Of a DNA stretch of 64,000 nucleotides, positions 46,938 through 58,640 are shown piece by piece. Origin of the DNA: Diphasiastrum complanatum (Eukaryota > Streptophyta > Lycopodiopsida > Lycopodiales > Lycopodiaceae); contig CM055109.1 in assembly GCA_029204225.1 (NCBI GenBank), positions 48,013,112 through 48,077,111 on the forward strand, written 5' to 3'. The notes under the pieces are model-generated. The model did not search any database. It saw nothing but the letters and a program-made list of their open reading frames with translations, and was not told the origin of the DNA. Made by a program: the position numbers and the translations under genes. How positions within the stretch are numbered: position 1 is the first letter of the stretch; each line of letters opens with the position of its first letter.

Positions 46938-48420
46938 CTAACATTCCCTTGAGGACACATGTTGAAGCTCCACCTCCTTTGCCATGACTTGCTCCCTCAC
47001 AAAGTGATATGCCACGTCAATATGCTTGCTCCTAGCATGAAAGATAGGATTAGTTGCCAACCTTTGGGCTGATAGATTGTCACAAAAGATGATTGGACTC
47101 TCTGAAAAATCCAACAAGTGAGGATCCTTGATCATCCTCTTGATCCATACCATCTCCTTTGTGCAATGTGTAAGAGCTTTGTACTCGGCCTCACTAGATG
47201 ACAATAAGATAGTGGCTTGTTTCTTCGACATCCATGATATAGCTCCATCATGTATGAAAATACAATGAATACTAATGGATTTCCTATCCATTATATCTCC
47301 AGCATAGTCCGAATCTGAAAATCCAAACAAGTTAGGTGATGATCCCTCATACAATATGCCAAAATCTCGAGTTCCAATGATGTACCTCAAAACTCGTTTT
47401 CCTAGCTTCCAATGCTCCTCACTAGGATCTTGCATGAATTGGCTCAATCTTCCAACACAAGAGCTTAGATCTGGTCTTGTAATGGTTAGATAGATGAGTG
47501 AACCAACTAGCTTCCTATAGAGAGTAATGTCCTTGAAGGATATTTCATTATCTCTTATAGTTAGCTTTACATTTGACTCCATAGGTGTATCACGAGCTTT
47601 TGCATCTAACATATGAAATCTTTCTATAATAGAATTAGGATATTTCTCTTGACAAATGAAAGTATATTGAGAATATCTAACACTTCTATTCCTAAAATGT
47701 AATGCAAATTACCGAGATCATGCACCTCAGATTCCTTCTGAAGAGCACTCTTGATATCTTCCACATCTTGATTGTCTCCACCATCATCCACATAGATTAT
47801 CAAGATGGTAACATCATTTTCAGCAACCCTATATATAAGTGAATGATCATACTCACTCATAACAAAGCCTTGAGAGAGTAAAAAAGTGTTAAACTTAGCA
47901 TATCGACTCCTTGGTGCTTGCTTAAGGCCATATAAACTCTCTTTTGTAGTAAACACACATGCTTTGTTCTACAAGTATAAATACCAAATGGAAGCCCAAG
48001 TAATTCTCCCTCACTTGAAAAAACATTGGCCTCAATGTGGGGCTTTGTAGAAGAAATGTAGCTCTCGGGTTGCTCCATGTACACTTCCTCCTCAAGATCA
48101 CCATTCAAAAATGCATTTGTAATATCCAATTGCCATAGATCCCATCCATAAATAGTAGCAAGTGAGATGATGTCTCAAATGCTTACCATCTTTGCCATGG
48201 GTGCAAAGGTTTCATCATAGTCAATCCCATGTTCTTGAGCATATCTTTTGCCACTAACCTTGCCTTGTACTTGTTGATAGATCCATCTTGGTTTTTCTTC
48301 ACTTTGAAGATCCATTTTCATCCAATAGCTTTCTTGTCCTTAGATAACTCCACCAATCTCCATGTTCCATTCTTCATAAGAGCCTGATATTCAAGATCCA
48401 TTGCTTGGATCCACTCCTCT
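46938..48420 (-). pseudogene. Copia RT and RNase H, element F
   Basis: RT on the minus strand: DITNAFLNGDLEEEVYMEQP (about 48060-48130), ESLYGLKQAPRSRYAKF, and an intact catalytic LIIYVDD (YVDD codons 47783-47794). RNase H is one open frame, 46938-47612, with TRPDLSSCVGRLSQFMQDP, FSDSDYAGDIMDRKS, SSSEAEYKAL and HARSKHIDVAYHFVREQ. Frame breaks near 47620 and 47930 separate the domains. The C-terminal end continues out of frame to about 46890. Confidence 0.9.
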
Positions 48421-48449
48421 TTGTCCCTTGCTTCATTTACGCTTGTAGG

Positions 48450-50090
48450 TTAATCAAAAGAGGTTAGGAAAGCAACATAATTTCCAAAAACTACTTGCTT
48501 ACCCTTTTCATCATATGTGAGCCTTGAAGGCATTTGTCTTTTCCTTGATGTTCTCCTTGGCTTTTGACTTGATGATGGTCCTTCATCATCACCATCCAAA
48601 GTAGGATCATGTACATCAACGTCAAGAATGTTAGATCCATCCACATCACCATCAGTAATTCTTGAAGATATTTTTGGAATGTTCCCCTCATAGAAAATAA
48701 CATCTCTCTACCAACAATCACTTTGTTAGTAGAAGGAATGTAAACCTTGTAGGCGTAACTCACCTCACTATATCTAACAAATATACCTATCCTTGAAGAT
48801 GGATCCTCCTTGGTCCTATCATGAAGTGTAATGTTGACATAGCATGTGCATCCAAAAGTTCTAAAAAAGTTGACAAACGGCCTTCTCTTGAATAGCATCT
48901 CAAAAGGTGTCCTTCCATCCAAAATAGCACTTGGCCACTAGCACACAACAATGCTTGATCCCAAAATGGCTTACCAAGATTAGCATTTAACCTCATGGCT
49001 TTGGCACTTTCACATAAAGTCCTATTCTTCCTCTCGACCACTCCATTTTGTTGCGAGTTCCTTGGTGTTGTATACTCCCTCTTGATCCCATGCTCCTCAC
49101 AAAAAGCCTTGAACTTGGTAGATGTGTACTCTCCACCATTGTCACTCCTTAAGCACTTGATCTTTGTGGGAAATTGGTTCTCCCTTGCATTTTTGAACTT
49201 AACAAAGACATCATACACTTCATCGTTGCTCTTTAGTAGATAGATCTAACAAAATCTACAAAAATCATCAGTGAAAGTTACATACATTCTAGCTCCACTA
49301 TTGCTAATTGTAGTAATTCCATGAACATCCGAATGTACAACTTGAAAAGGCTTTGTAGATCTAGATGTAGATCTAGTATAAGGTAATCTATGTGACGTTG
49401 AAAAAGCACAAGACTCACAAACATGATTGATTCTTTTTAAGGAACTTGGAAGACCAATCACAACTTGCTTCCTAGCCATTACCTCCAATGACTTGAAGTT
49501 GAGGTGTCTCATTCTTTTATGCCAAATCTCTTGAATAGGTATTTGCTCTCTTGCAACACATCCAACTTAGTTAGCAATAACACAAGCATCTATTTTGAAC
49601 AACTTCCCTTGTCTTTTATCTTTTTCAATCAAGATATCCTTCCTTTTGATCATACAAGCATCTCCATCAAACTCAACTTTGAGGCCTTAACTTAGCAATT
49701 GACTCACACTAAGTAAATTTTTGGTAATAGATGGAATGGACAAAACATCTTCCAAATGAACATTCTTATTTGTAGAGAGAGAAATAGGAGTTCTGCCAAT
49801 TCCTTTGATTGCACACTCACCATCATTGGCCGTGTAGATCATCCTCTTGTCATCTCCATATGCCAACAAAGAGGTGAAGTACTCTTTGTGAAACGTCATG
49901 TGTGAACTTGCTCCACTATCAATACACCATGGATCTAGATCTCCATCATAGCAATCATACATGAAGGCATCACAAAAGCATCATCCTTTGTATTTTGAAC
50001 ATCCAAACCATTCATCAAGAGTAAGATTACCTTGCTTGTCTCCTTGATCTCTCTTCTTCTTGTAGCACTCACTTGCAAAGTGTCCTTTAA
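48450..50090 (-). pseudogene. Copia protease and integrase, element F
   Basis: Zinc-knuckle tail, then protease WCIDSGASSHMTF (about 49880-49925), pre-integrase IWHKRMRHLNFKSLEVMARK (His-His-Cys-Cys zinc region with CESCAFSTSHRL), integrase core CLRSDNGGEYTSTKF and NGVVERKNRTLCESAK (about 49015-49065), and GKPFWDQALLCAS. The linker contains SRKRQMPSRLTYDEKGKQV. A stop at about 49247 and frame shifts near 48900 inactivate it. Confidence 0.88.
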
Positions 50091-50092
50091 CT

Positions 50093-50460
50093 TGTCTTGT
50101 AGTTCTTTGATAAACTATCTTGTAAACTCCACACAGTGGAGATAAATACACATTTTTGATCAACAAGAAACGAGGGATGATATAGGACAAGCGAGAGGAA
50201 GGTAGAGAGTAGAGTTGTGCATGAAAGTCTACCAACGAGTAGAACACAACGATTGAGGTGAGCGTCAGGCCGCCAACGAGTGAGACACTGAACGACTCAC
50301 CTGAAATAGTAAAACAGAAAATACAATTGTTCTCTTCTCCACCTTATCGTTCGTGTCATCTTCTCGATTGACTCTGTCTTGATCTGTGATCTGTAGTCGC
50401 TTGCTTATGATCCTAGAAACAAAACAAAAAAAAACAAAAAACAAAACCAAATCTGCTACA
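50093..50460 (+). repeat. 5' LTR of element H
   Basis: 368 bp from TGTCTTGTAG to TCTGCTACA, directly followed by the primer-binding site. The left boundary could differ by a few bases because the flank is truncated element F. Confidence 0.72.
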
Positions 50461-50473
50461 TGGTATCAGAGCC
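50461..50473 (+). other. Primer-binding site of element H
   Basis: TGGTATCAGAGCC, a perfect plant Copia initiator tRNA-Met primer site immediately after the LTR end. Confidence 0.9.
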
Positions 50474-50525
50474 CCAGATTATTGCTACATGACATCTGAA
50501 CAGTGATTCTCTAAGACAACACGAT

Positions 50526-51374
50526 ATGGCTACAACAATCCAGACAAGAATAGCAATCAGTCTTGATTGTGAAAACTATAGAATATGAAAATTCAAAATC
50601 AAAACACTTCTGAAGGGTGAAGGCATTTGGTTGGTAATCAAACTCACAGAGGTGCAACCTCCAGAGGGAGACTTAAGGAGAGTTGAGTGGATTAGAAAAG
50701 ATGAACGTGCTATGGCGATCATCGTTTTGTCCATTAACAAAGAGATACTCGTGCAGATTGAAGATTGTGAGAGCAGTCATGAAGCATGGGAAAGACTAAA
50801 GTAGAATTACGTAGCGAGAACTACCGGTTTGGTGATGCATCTTCACAATTAGCTACAATCTATGCGATGGGATGGCAACCAGTTGGATCAGCATGTTGAG
50901 AACATTAGAACGATCTTTGCTCAACTCGCTGCATCAGGACGGGAACACCAGGTCCCAACACCACAACAGCTGATGTACTTCATGAAATCTCTACCTGCGT
51001 CCTATCAGCCATTGAGAATGCTCATACTGAGTCTACCAGATATGACATTCGAAAGAGCAATCAGTCTTGTCGCTGATGAGAGACTGATGAGGGACGAAGG
51101 AGAAGGAAGTAGTGACCAGGAGAAGGCCCTTTTCACAAAGGAGAAGAAGAAGAACAAACCCAGACCCAGATTTGACAAGGTGAATACAAAGTCTTTGAGA
51201 AGAGGCATCGACAACCAACAAACATCCTCCTGTGATCACTGTCACAAGCGGGACACGCAGCCAACAAATGTTGATTTAACCCAACAATACCTTGCATGCA
51301 CTGCAAGAAGAAGGGACACTCTGCATACGATTGCAGATTCAACCCAAAAAGAAAAAACAAAGCTGATAAGGTGA
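50526..51374 (+). pseudogene. Copia gag, element H
   Basis: Begins MATTIQTRIAISLDCENYR; a TGA at about 50589 follows where Trp is usual (NYxxWKxK). The capsid region is recognisable (CESSHEAWERLK, stop, then LDQHVENIRTIFAQLAASG and DMTFERAISLVADERLM, open 50862-51374). Zinc-knuckle sequence CMHCKKKGHSAYDC is in another frame at about 51294-51335. Confidence 0.88.
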
Positions 51375-52562
51375 ATGTTGCAGAGTTGTCGAAGGATGTA
51401 GATAAAAGTGATGAGGCCTTCACGATATTCGATGAAGCCTCGACAAGCTACACTAAACAAGACTGTGATGTAGTCATTGATTCAGGAGCAACCTCACGCA
51501 TCACTTCCAACAAAAGAATCTTGATCGACTACAAAGAACTCAAAGACAACATAGCAGTGATTCTAGGTGATGGGAGCCGACACGATGTCAAGGGCGTCGA
51601 AACTCTACAACTATGAACATTGTCGGGACAAGTAGAATTGCCAGGAGCACTCTACGTACCTCATTAAGAAAAGACCTAATATTAGTCTCCAAGATGGCAG
51701 ATTTTGAAATTCGAGTTCTATTCGATGGCAATGTATGCCGGATGATCGAGAAAACAACAAACAAGCTGCTGATAGTTGGATGCAGAGAAGGAAATCTCTA
51801 CCAAGCCAGGATAATCAACAATTTGATAGCATACTAAATGCATCAAAAAACGAGGATCAACTCTGGCACAGAAGAATGTATCATCTGAACATAAAGAGTC
51901 TCCCATGAGCAAGAAGAACCAAATCACAGGTCTGAAGATATCTAGACCTGATACTAAGTTCTATGAAGCCTGTCAGAAAGGGAAACAACATTGAAATCCA
52001 TTCGTACACGAGGGAAGAAGAGCTAAAGAAGTTCTTGAGCTCGTCCACTCAAATGTCTGTGGACCGACGAAAGTTGATTTGCTCTCAAGATCGAGGTATT
52101 TTCTGACATTCATTGATGACTATAGACGGATGACAACAATCTATTATTTGAAGAAAAAATCTGAAGTGTTTGACTCTTTCAAGAAGTTTGTGCCATTCGC
52201 AGAAAGACACACCTCAAAGAATATTCAGAGCATTAGGTCTGATAATGGAGGTGAGTACAAGAGCACATAATTTTCAAGATTCTGCCAAGAACAAGGAATA
52301 GAGCATCAATTCACTCTGTGTACACACCCAAATATAATGGTGTCGTAGAAAGAAGAAATAGGACACTAGTCGAAGGAGTCAGATGCATGATGGCACATGC
52401 TCGATTGCCGAGTCAATTTTGGGCTGAGGCAATAGCTATTGTGGTACACCTGCAGAACAAATCAACAACAACAGCCCTAAAAAACAAAACATTGTATGAA
52501 ATGTGGACAGGTAGAAAGCTTGATCTGTCATACGTGCGTGTATTTGGATGTCAAGCACATAC
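51296..52562 (+). pseudogene. Copia protease and integrase fragment, element H
   Basis: Protease VVIDSGATSRITSNKR (Asp codon 51479-51481), a stop at 51614, then integrase FLTFIDDYRRMTTIYYLKKK, IRSDNGGEYKST followed by a stop at 52268, and in a new frame YNGVVERRNRTLVEGVRCMM and FWAEAIAIVVHLQNK. It ends near YVRVFGCQAH. No RT follows. Confidence 0.88.
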
Positions 52563-53422
<860 letters not shown>

Positions 53423-53547
53423 TACTAGTAGAGAGTGCTCGTCGTTGACAAGGGAGCAGCGATGATTTAGAGGGAAAGCCGATGGTCGTTGACGGGTGAC
53501 CGATGTATGTGTGTGTGTACGTGGCCGAAGTACAACGGGTGGACATC

Positions 53548-54210
53548 TTATTTCGGGTATCAAAAAAATCTGATTTTGGATATCGAAAAATTACGAATTT
53601 CTTGAGTCGATCTCGTATCAAAAGATTCTGATTTTGGATATCGAAAAATGCTGATTTTGGGTATCAAAAAATTCTGATTTTGGGTATCGAAAAATGCTGA
53701 TTTTGGGTATTGAAAAATTACAGATTTTTCGAGTCGATCTCGTATCAAAAATTCTGATTTTGGATATCGAAAAATGCTGATTTTGGGTATCGAAAAATTA
53801 CGGATTTTTCGAGTTGATCTCGTATCGAAAATTCTGATTTTGGGTATCGAGATTTTTTGATTTTAGATATCAAAAAATTACAAATTTTTTGAGTCAATCC
53901 CATATCGAAAAATGTTGATTTTGGATATTACGAATTTTGGGTATCAAAAAATGCTGATTTGGCTATTGAAGATTTACGAATTCGAAAATTCTGATTTGGA
54001 TATCGAAAAATTCTGATTTTGGATATTAAAAATTTACGAATTTTTGGGTTAATTCCTTATCCAAAAATTCTGATTTTGGTTATCAAAAAATTACTTATTT
54101 TTCGAGTTTGTCCTGTATCGAAAAATTATGATTTTGGGTATCGAAAAATTACGGATTTTTTGAGTCGATCCAATATCAAAAGATTCTGATTCTGGATTTC
54201 GATCTTTGGG
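53548..54210 (+). repeat. Minisatellite of TATCGAAAAATTCTGATTTTGG units with higher-order structure
   Basis: About 22-bp units (TCTGATTTTGGGTATCGAAAAA and variants with TGCTGATT, TTACGAATT) repeat through about 660 bp. Longer super-units are marked by GAGTCGATCTCGTATC-type spacers starting near 53604, 53731, 53811, 53891 and 54162. Open frames on the minus strand come from the periodicity. Confidence 0.9.
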
Positions 54211-54469
54211 TCGAAAAAATTCGATACTGAATTTTTTCGATCTTCTGCTCAAAAATTTGAGCTTTATTTTTGTGGTTTCTATATAAGTACATACAGCTTT
54301 GAAGATGCTCATTATAAAATCCCACCCATTGTAAAATTCAATATTGTCGATCAAAAATCCGATACTGTCGATCAAAAATCCGACCCATTGTAAAATTCAA
54401 TATTGTCGGTTCGAAATCCGATCCAACGACTTCGCATTGACGTCCACCTACTCTGTACATATACTTACA

Positions 54470-54555
54470 ATAATGAGGCGGTTGTAATAAATGTAGTAAA
54501 ATCAGATATACAGTAATGAGGTGGTTGTAATAACTATAGTAAAATCAGATATAGA
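54470..54555 (+). repeat. ~43-bp direct duplication
   Basis: AATGAGGCGGTTGTAATAA... ATCAGATATA is followed directly by a second copy, AATGAGGTGGTTGTAATAA... ATCAGATATA. Confidence 0.85.
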
Positions 54556-54669
54556 TAATTTCGACCCAAGCCTTTTCCGACCCACTGTAATTCTTATCAA
54601 AGAGAATCCGGTCGAATCAAAAAATGCAAAGACTGTTGGTAAACCAAAAAATGCGAAGACTTCCCCCTC

Positions 54670-54844
54670 GCATAGCTCGCATAGTTGTAAGATTTGTAGA
54701 CTTTTTAGCATTTTCGCATTTTGTAGACTTTTTCGCGTTTTCGAATTTTTTTAGAAAATTTGTAGAGATACAAAAACGCGAAAAAGTCTACAAAATGCGA
54801 AAATGCTAAAAAGTCTACAAACCCTACAACTATGCGAGCTATGC
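54670..54844. repeat. Near-perfect inverted repeat (72-bp arms, 31-bp loop)
   Basis: The left arm 54670-54741 and right arm 54773-54844 are reverse complements at about 70 of 72 positions. The mismatches fall at GTAAGATTTG versus GTAGGGTTTG. Each arm holds two copies of a GTAGACTTTTT(A/C)GC(A/G)TTTTCG-like motif. If transcribed it would fold into a long hairpin. It is not bounded by an obvious target duplication and has no coding content. Confidence 0.9.
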
Positions 54845-54950
54845 AAGATTTTCGATATGTGAGATTTTCAAGATTTTTGATATGTGAGATTTCGCGCGAG
54901 CTATACGAAAATCGCGAGCTGTGCGAGATTTTCGAGGGAGAGCAATAGAT
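54845..54950 (+). repeat. Short GAGATTTTCGA / GCGAGCT repeats
   Basis: Degenerate repeats (GATTTTCGATATGTGA, GCGAGCTATACGAAAATCGCGAGC) directly right of the hairpin, sharing words such as GCGAGCTATGCGAG with its arms. Confidence 0.6.
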
Positions 54951-55030
54951 AGTACAAAGAGCAATGATGAAGAGAGAAATTTTGGAGATGTCTTACTTTT
55001 AATTGTATGATCTGTCTATGATGATTAAGT

Positions 55031-55033
<3 letters not shown>

Positions 55034-55070
<37 letters not shown>
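55034..55070 (+). repeat. (GA)n microsatellite
   Basis: A 37-bp GA run. Confidence 0.95.
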
Positions 55071-55076
<6 letters not shown>

Positions 55077-56365
55077 ATGTGTGTCGCATATCTTGCATTT
55101 TGGAATTGTGTGTTCATGTGAACCTTGGCTTATTAGAAAAATTATAGGCTTAATTTGCAAGCTTCATTCTCTAATATGATGTATAATCTAAAGTTAAAAC
55201 TTTAGGTTTTCTGTGATTATAAGTGTCATACATGTGTGACTTTTGTCACATACTTGTATCAATATTGAAAGTTTGTGCATTGTCCTATGCTCTATAATCT
55301 AATGATTTTTTTGGCTTTGTCGTGATAACGTAAAAAACTATCATAACAATATGCTAGAAGATGTGTCTCAACTAGGCGAGTTTGAGCATAAAAAATGCAT
55401 TTTTTTTTTTAAATCATTTTTGAATGCAATCCTCTTTTTTCTTTTCTTTCTTTTTCGATAAGTTTGAAAGATCCGTTTGAGCTTGAGTGCACGGATGCAA
55501 GGCACAACTTCTCATGAGTTTAGGTCACCATATTTTCTAGGAAACATCTAATGGTGATTTTCTCTTAGCAAATATGCAGAAATTTTCTCTTACTTTTGGA
55601 AATTCTGAAATTGTTCTAACTGTTGAAACACATTTCAAATGTTTGCCTCACAACACTATCTGGAGGAGAAAAACAAAAGATACCAACAAAAGTCTATGCA
55701 TCTTCAAACTCGTAGATGCGCTGAAGTAGTACCCTAGTAACAATGAGTCTTGTACAATAAATTGTGAGCAATTACCAAAGAGAAGAAAAAAGTTAGTAGA
55801 CAAAACTATTGCAACAGAACGTGGCTCTGCATTTAGCTGGAACTTGAAACTAAAGCCACAAAAGTCATTCTAAGTAGGAATGTTATAACTAATAGGTTTG
55901 ACAGTAAAAAGCTCCCAACTTGAAATGCAAAGCAAACTTCATTGCACCCAATGCAATCCGCAATATTTATTGGCTACCTGTGAAAGGAAATCAACAATGA
56001 AACAATGTCTCAAATGGCCATTAGCAACAGAGAAAATGGTGCTTCACATCAATGATTTCTATCTCAGAAGTGTAGCTTGATCTCTGCCATAGAATTGGCT
56101 TCTTGACTATCATCAGAAGTGCGCTCAGGTCTAGTAGAAAACAGTACAGGTATTTCACCTCTGAAGTGTGATTAGATGACTTTTTTTTATGGGGACTTTT
56201 TTTTGTCTCCTTTTTTTTTTAAAACTTAGTTTATGAGTAGCCAAAAAACCCCTTCACTTTTTTTGTTTCATGGGAAGTGGGAGTTCACATTTTTAAGGAG
56301 ATTACGTTCATATTTTTTTATGAGGGATTTACATTTTAAAGGGGAGGTATTTTACATTTAAGAAA

Positions 56366-56366
<1 letters not shown>
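55071..56366. other. Spacer, nothing recognised
   Basis: Non-coding, with T-rich homopolymers. No exon or transposon terminus was supported. Confidence 0.45.
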
Positions 56367-56418
<52 letters not shown>

Positions 56419-56474
56419 GGAGGGAGGGTATATATTGATATATTTATTTTTAATGGAATGGAGTCACCCCCTTG

Positions 56475-56511
<37 letters not shown>

Positions 56512-56571
56512 TTTTAACTTTCTTAATTTTTTTTAGAGGCATGGAGGGACCTCCCTCCCTCTATGGGTGGT

Positions 56572-56634
<63 letters not shown>

Positions 56635-56744
56635 GGGACCCGTGGAAGGGAGGGAAGAAAAAAAAAAGACACTAGATTCTAGACTCTATACTTCATACAA
56701 TATATCTCATCCATAACAAGTTTTTAATATGGGAATGTGCGCGT

Positions 56745-56783
<39 letters not shown>
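56367..56783 (+). repeat. Microsatellite cluster (TG)n, (CA)n, (GA)n, (CA)n
   Basis: TG 56367-56417, CA 56487-56511, GA 56575-56631, CA 56745-56783, with further short ACAC runs to about 56855. TG and CA runs on one strand can pair with each other. Confidence 0.96.
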
Positions 56784-56784
<1 letters not shown>

Positions 56785-56859
56785 TCGATGTGTCAGGGGA
56801 AGCTCACACACACACATAACGAACATGCGCACACACATGCACAAGCGCACACACACGTG

Positions 56860-57289
56860 CGTTCCAAATCCCCCCTCCCCCCTATCTTTTTCTTTTTATT
56901 GTCTCTTTTGCTCCCGATTTAGGAGTGAAAGCTAATGAATTTGGGCTTGTGGTTAAACATTCCTGAAAATGGCGGGCCAAGATAGGGATTTGAAGGATTG
57001 AAAAAAAAAAACAGTTTAAGGTAGTCAAGAAAAATTTATGTTCATGATTTATGGGTAAAACTTTGGTAATTCAAAATAAATAAGAAAATCATTTAATACA
57101 GATTATTGGCTTAAGTTTAAAGCACATAGAAGTTTGTGAAGAAAGTAAAACCTTAACTTCAAACTTCAAATATTTGAATTTAGAGAAAGATATTTGAATT
57201 GAGTGAGTGGGAGGGAGCGGGTGGGGAACCCCCACCCCTCAATGCACACAATGTGCAAATGTATGCAGATATGCACTTTCCCCATACAT
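56860..57289. other. Spacer, nothing recognised
   Basis: C-rich stretch (56868-56885), then AT-rich sequence. No feature was recognised. Confidence 0.4.
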
Positions 57290-57430
57290 GCATCGCCCTC
57301 CCTATCATTTTTAGTTAAGAAATTGTGTATGCATGGGTGAGGAGAGGGGGATGCATGGGTGCACCCATACGCATGCGCACCACATGCGCACAGATAGTTT
57401 TATATATATACACTAGTAAAGAGTGTCCGC
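57290..57430 (+). repeat. Dispersed repeat, copy 2 (with ATGGGTGCACCCAT palindrome)
   Basis: Matches 30178-30300 block by block (TGCATCGCCCTCCCTATCATTTTT, GATGCATGGGTGCACCC). The 14-bp palindrome lies at 57355-57368. The sequence after it (TATATACACTAGTAAAGAGTG) is shared with 53410-53430. Confidence 0.7.
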
Positions 57431-57649
57431 CGATGGTGGGCAGTCGAGGGTGTGTGCGCGTGTACATGTACATGTATGCGTGTGGATTTGTGTGTTTGTG
57501 TGCGTATATGTCTATGTATATGTCATTGAGCGGCCGATGGTTTGGGTGGTTGTGGATGGTCAAGGCGTGTGGCCGAGCAGTCGATGTTTTGTGTGTGAAG
57601 TGGGTCTGTTTACGGGTGCTGCTACTGCTACTGCATGTATGTGCATGGG

Positions 57650-58640
57650 TTCGTCTAGACGTGCAGCACTGGATGGAACAGACGGCATGCGAGACGGAGC
57701 CCATTCGGCAATACTGGACCACGTCTCGAACATGCCAAAAAGCAGTCCATTTATTATGCTCTAATGGCGTTCCTCTTGGCACGAAGGGCGTGTTCAAGCA
57801 TACGACGTTGGAATTGAGTAACAACTGGTCCAATGGGTTCGTGTTGAGCCCACAAATCTCTGGACACCTACCGTCCGAGGTTTTGACTGTTTTTTACCGA
57901 ATCCGACCAATTTTTGGCTCGACGGGCCTAGAATCCCAAGGGTGCATTTAGGGTTTCTGATTTGGATGCACGTTTTGTTGTGAATACTGAACCATTTGGA
58001 GCCTCGTTTAATCATGTGGGTTCGTCTCAGTGTGTAGCACAAGACGAACAGAGGGTTTGAAAAACGGACTCCGTTCGATGACACTGGACCAATTCTCAAG
58101 GATGTTGGAAAGTAGTCCATTTAGTGGCATTCCCCCCCTGCAAAAAGGGCGTTTCTGAACAAACAACGTCGGAATTGAGTTGCAAATGAAACCTGTGGGT
58201 TCGTATCGAGCCCACAAACCTGTGAACACCGTCTTGTCTGAAGTTCTGACCATTTTCTAACTCAACGAGCCTAGAATCTCAAGACTACGTTTAGGGTTTT
58301 TGGTTCGGACACACGTTTTTCTGTGAGTACTGAACCTTTTGGAGCCCGGTTTAGTCCTGTAAGTTCATCTCGACGTACAGCACAGGACAGAACAGAAGGT
58401 CCGAAAAATAGACTTCGTTCCAAGACACTGGACCAGTTCTCGAAAATGTTGGAAAGTAGTCCATTTAGTGGCATTCCCCTCGATAAAAAGGGCGTCTTTG
58501 GACAAACGGCATTGAAATTGAGCTGCAAATGAACCTATGGGTTTACGTCGAGCCCACGAACCAGTGGACACCTCCCGTTCAAAGTTTTGACCATTTTTTA
58601 CTAAATCCAACTAATTTCTGGCTCGATGGGCTTGTGTAAC
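57650..58640 (+). repeat. Tandem repeat, about 2.8 copies of a ~345-371-bp unit
   Basis: Unit starts TTCGTCTAGACGTGCAGCAC (57650), TTCGTCTCAGTGTGTAGCAC (58021) and TTCATCTCGACGTACAGCAC (58364), giving spacings of 371 and 343 bp. Each unit carries GGACCA(C/A)(G/T)TCTCGAA..., AGTCCATTTA, AAAGGGCGT and TCGAGCCCAC(A/G)AA in the same order. Frames open through single units but stops differ between copies, so coding is doubtful. Confidence 0.9.

Larger units (their letters stand above)
46398..50090 (-). mobile_element. Ty1/Copia element F, 3' part (zinc knuckle to 3' LTR)
   Basis: Minus strand: zinc-knuckle tail (GHFASECYKKKRDQ, about 50050-50090), protease, integrase, RT, RNase H and a truncated 3' LTR. 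It breaks off at about 50090, exactly where the LTR of element H begins. It belongs to the same family as element C (near-identical protease and integrase sequences and LTR blocks). The frame is interrupted several times. Confidence 0.88.
50093..52562 (+). mobile_element. Ty1/Copia element H, 5' half (LTR to integrase)
   Basis: 5' LTR 50093-50460, primer site 50461-50473 (TGGTATCAGAGCC), gag from ATG 50526, zinc knuckle, protease, integrase. It breaks off at about 52562 after YVRVFGCQAH. RT, RNase H and the 3' LTR are missing. The sequence is a different family from elements C to G. The left end abuts element F with no spacer. Confidence 0.88.

Noticed and set aside
53548-54210. CRISPR-like appearance of the minisatellite (regular repeats with spacers)
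   Set aside because: The spacers are themselves repeats, there are no cas genes, and the context is a plant nuclear genome.
57325-57951. 208-codon plus-strand frame overlapping the start of the tandem repeat
   Set aside because: Its first half is TG-rich low complexity and the second half is one repeat unit. The frame is not kept in the other two units.
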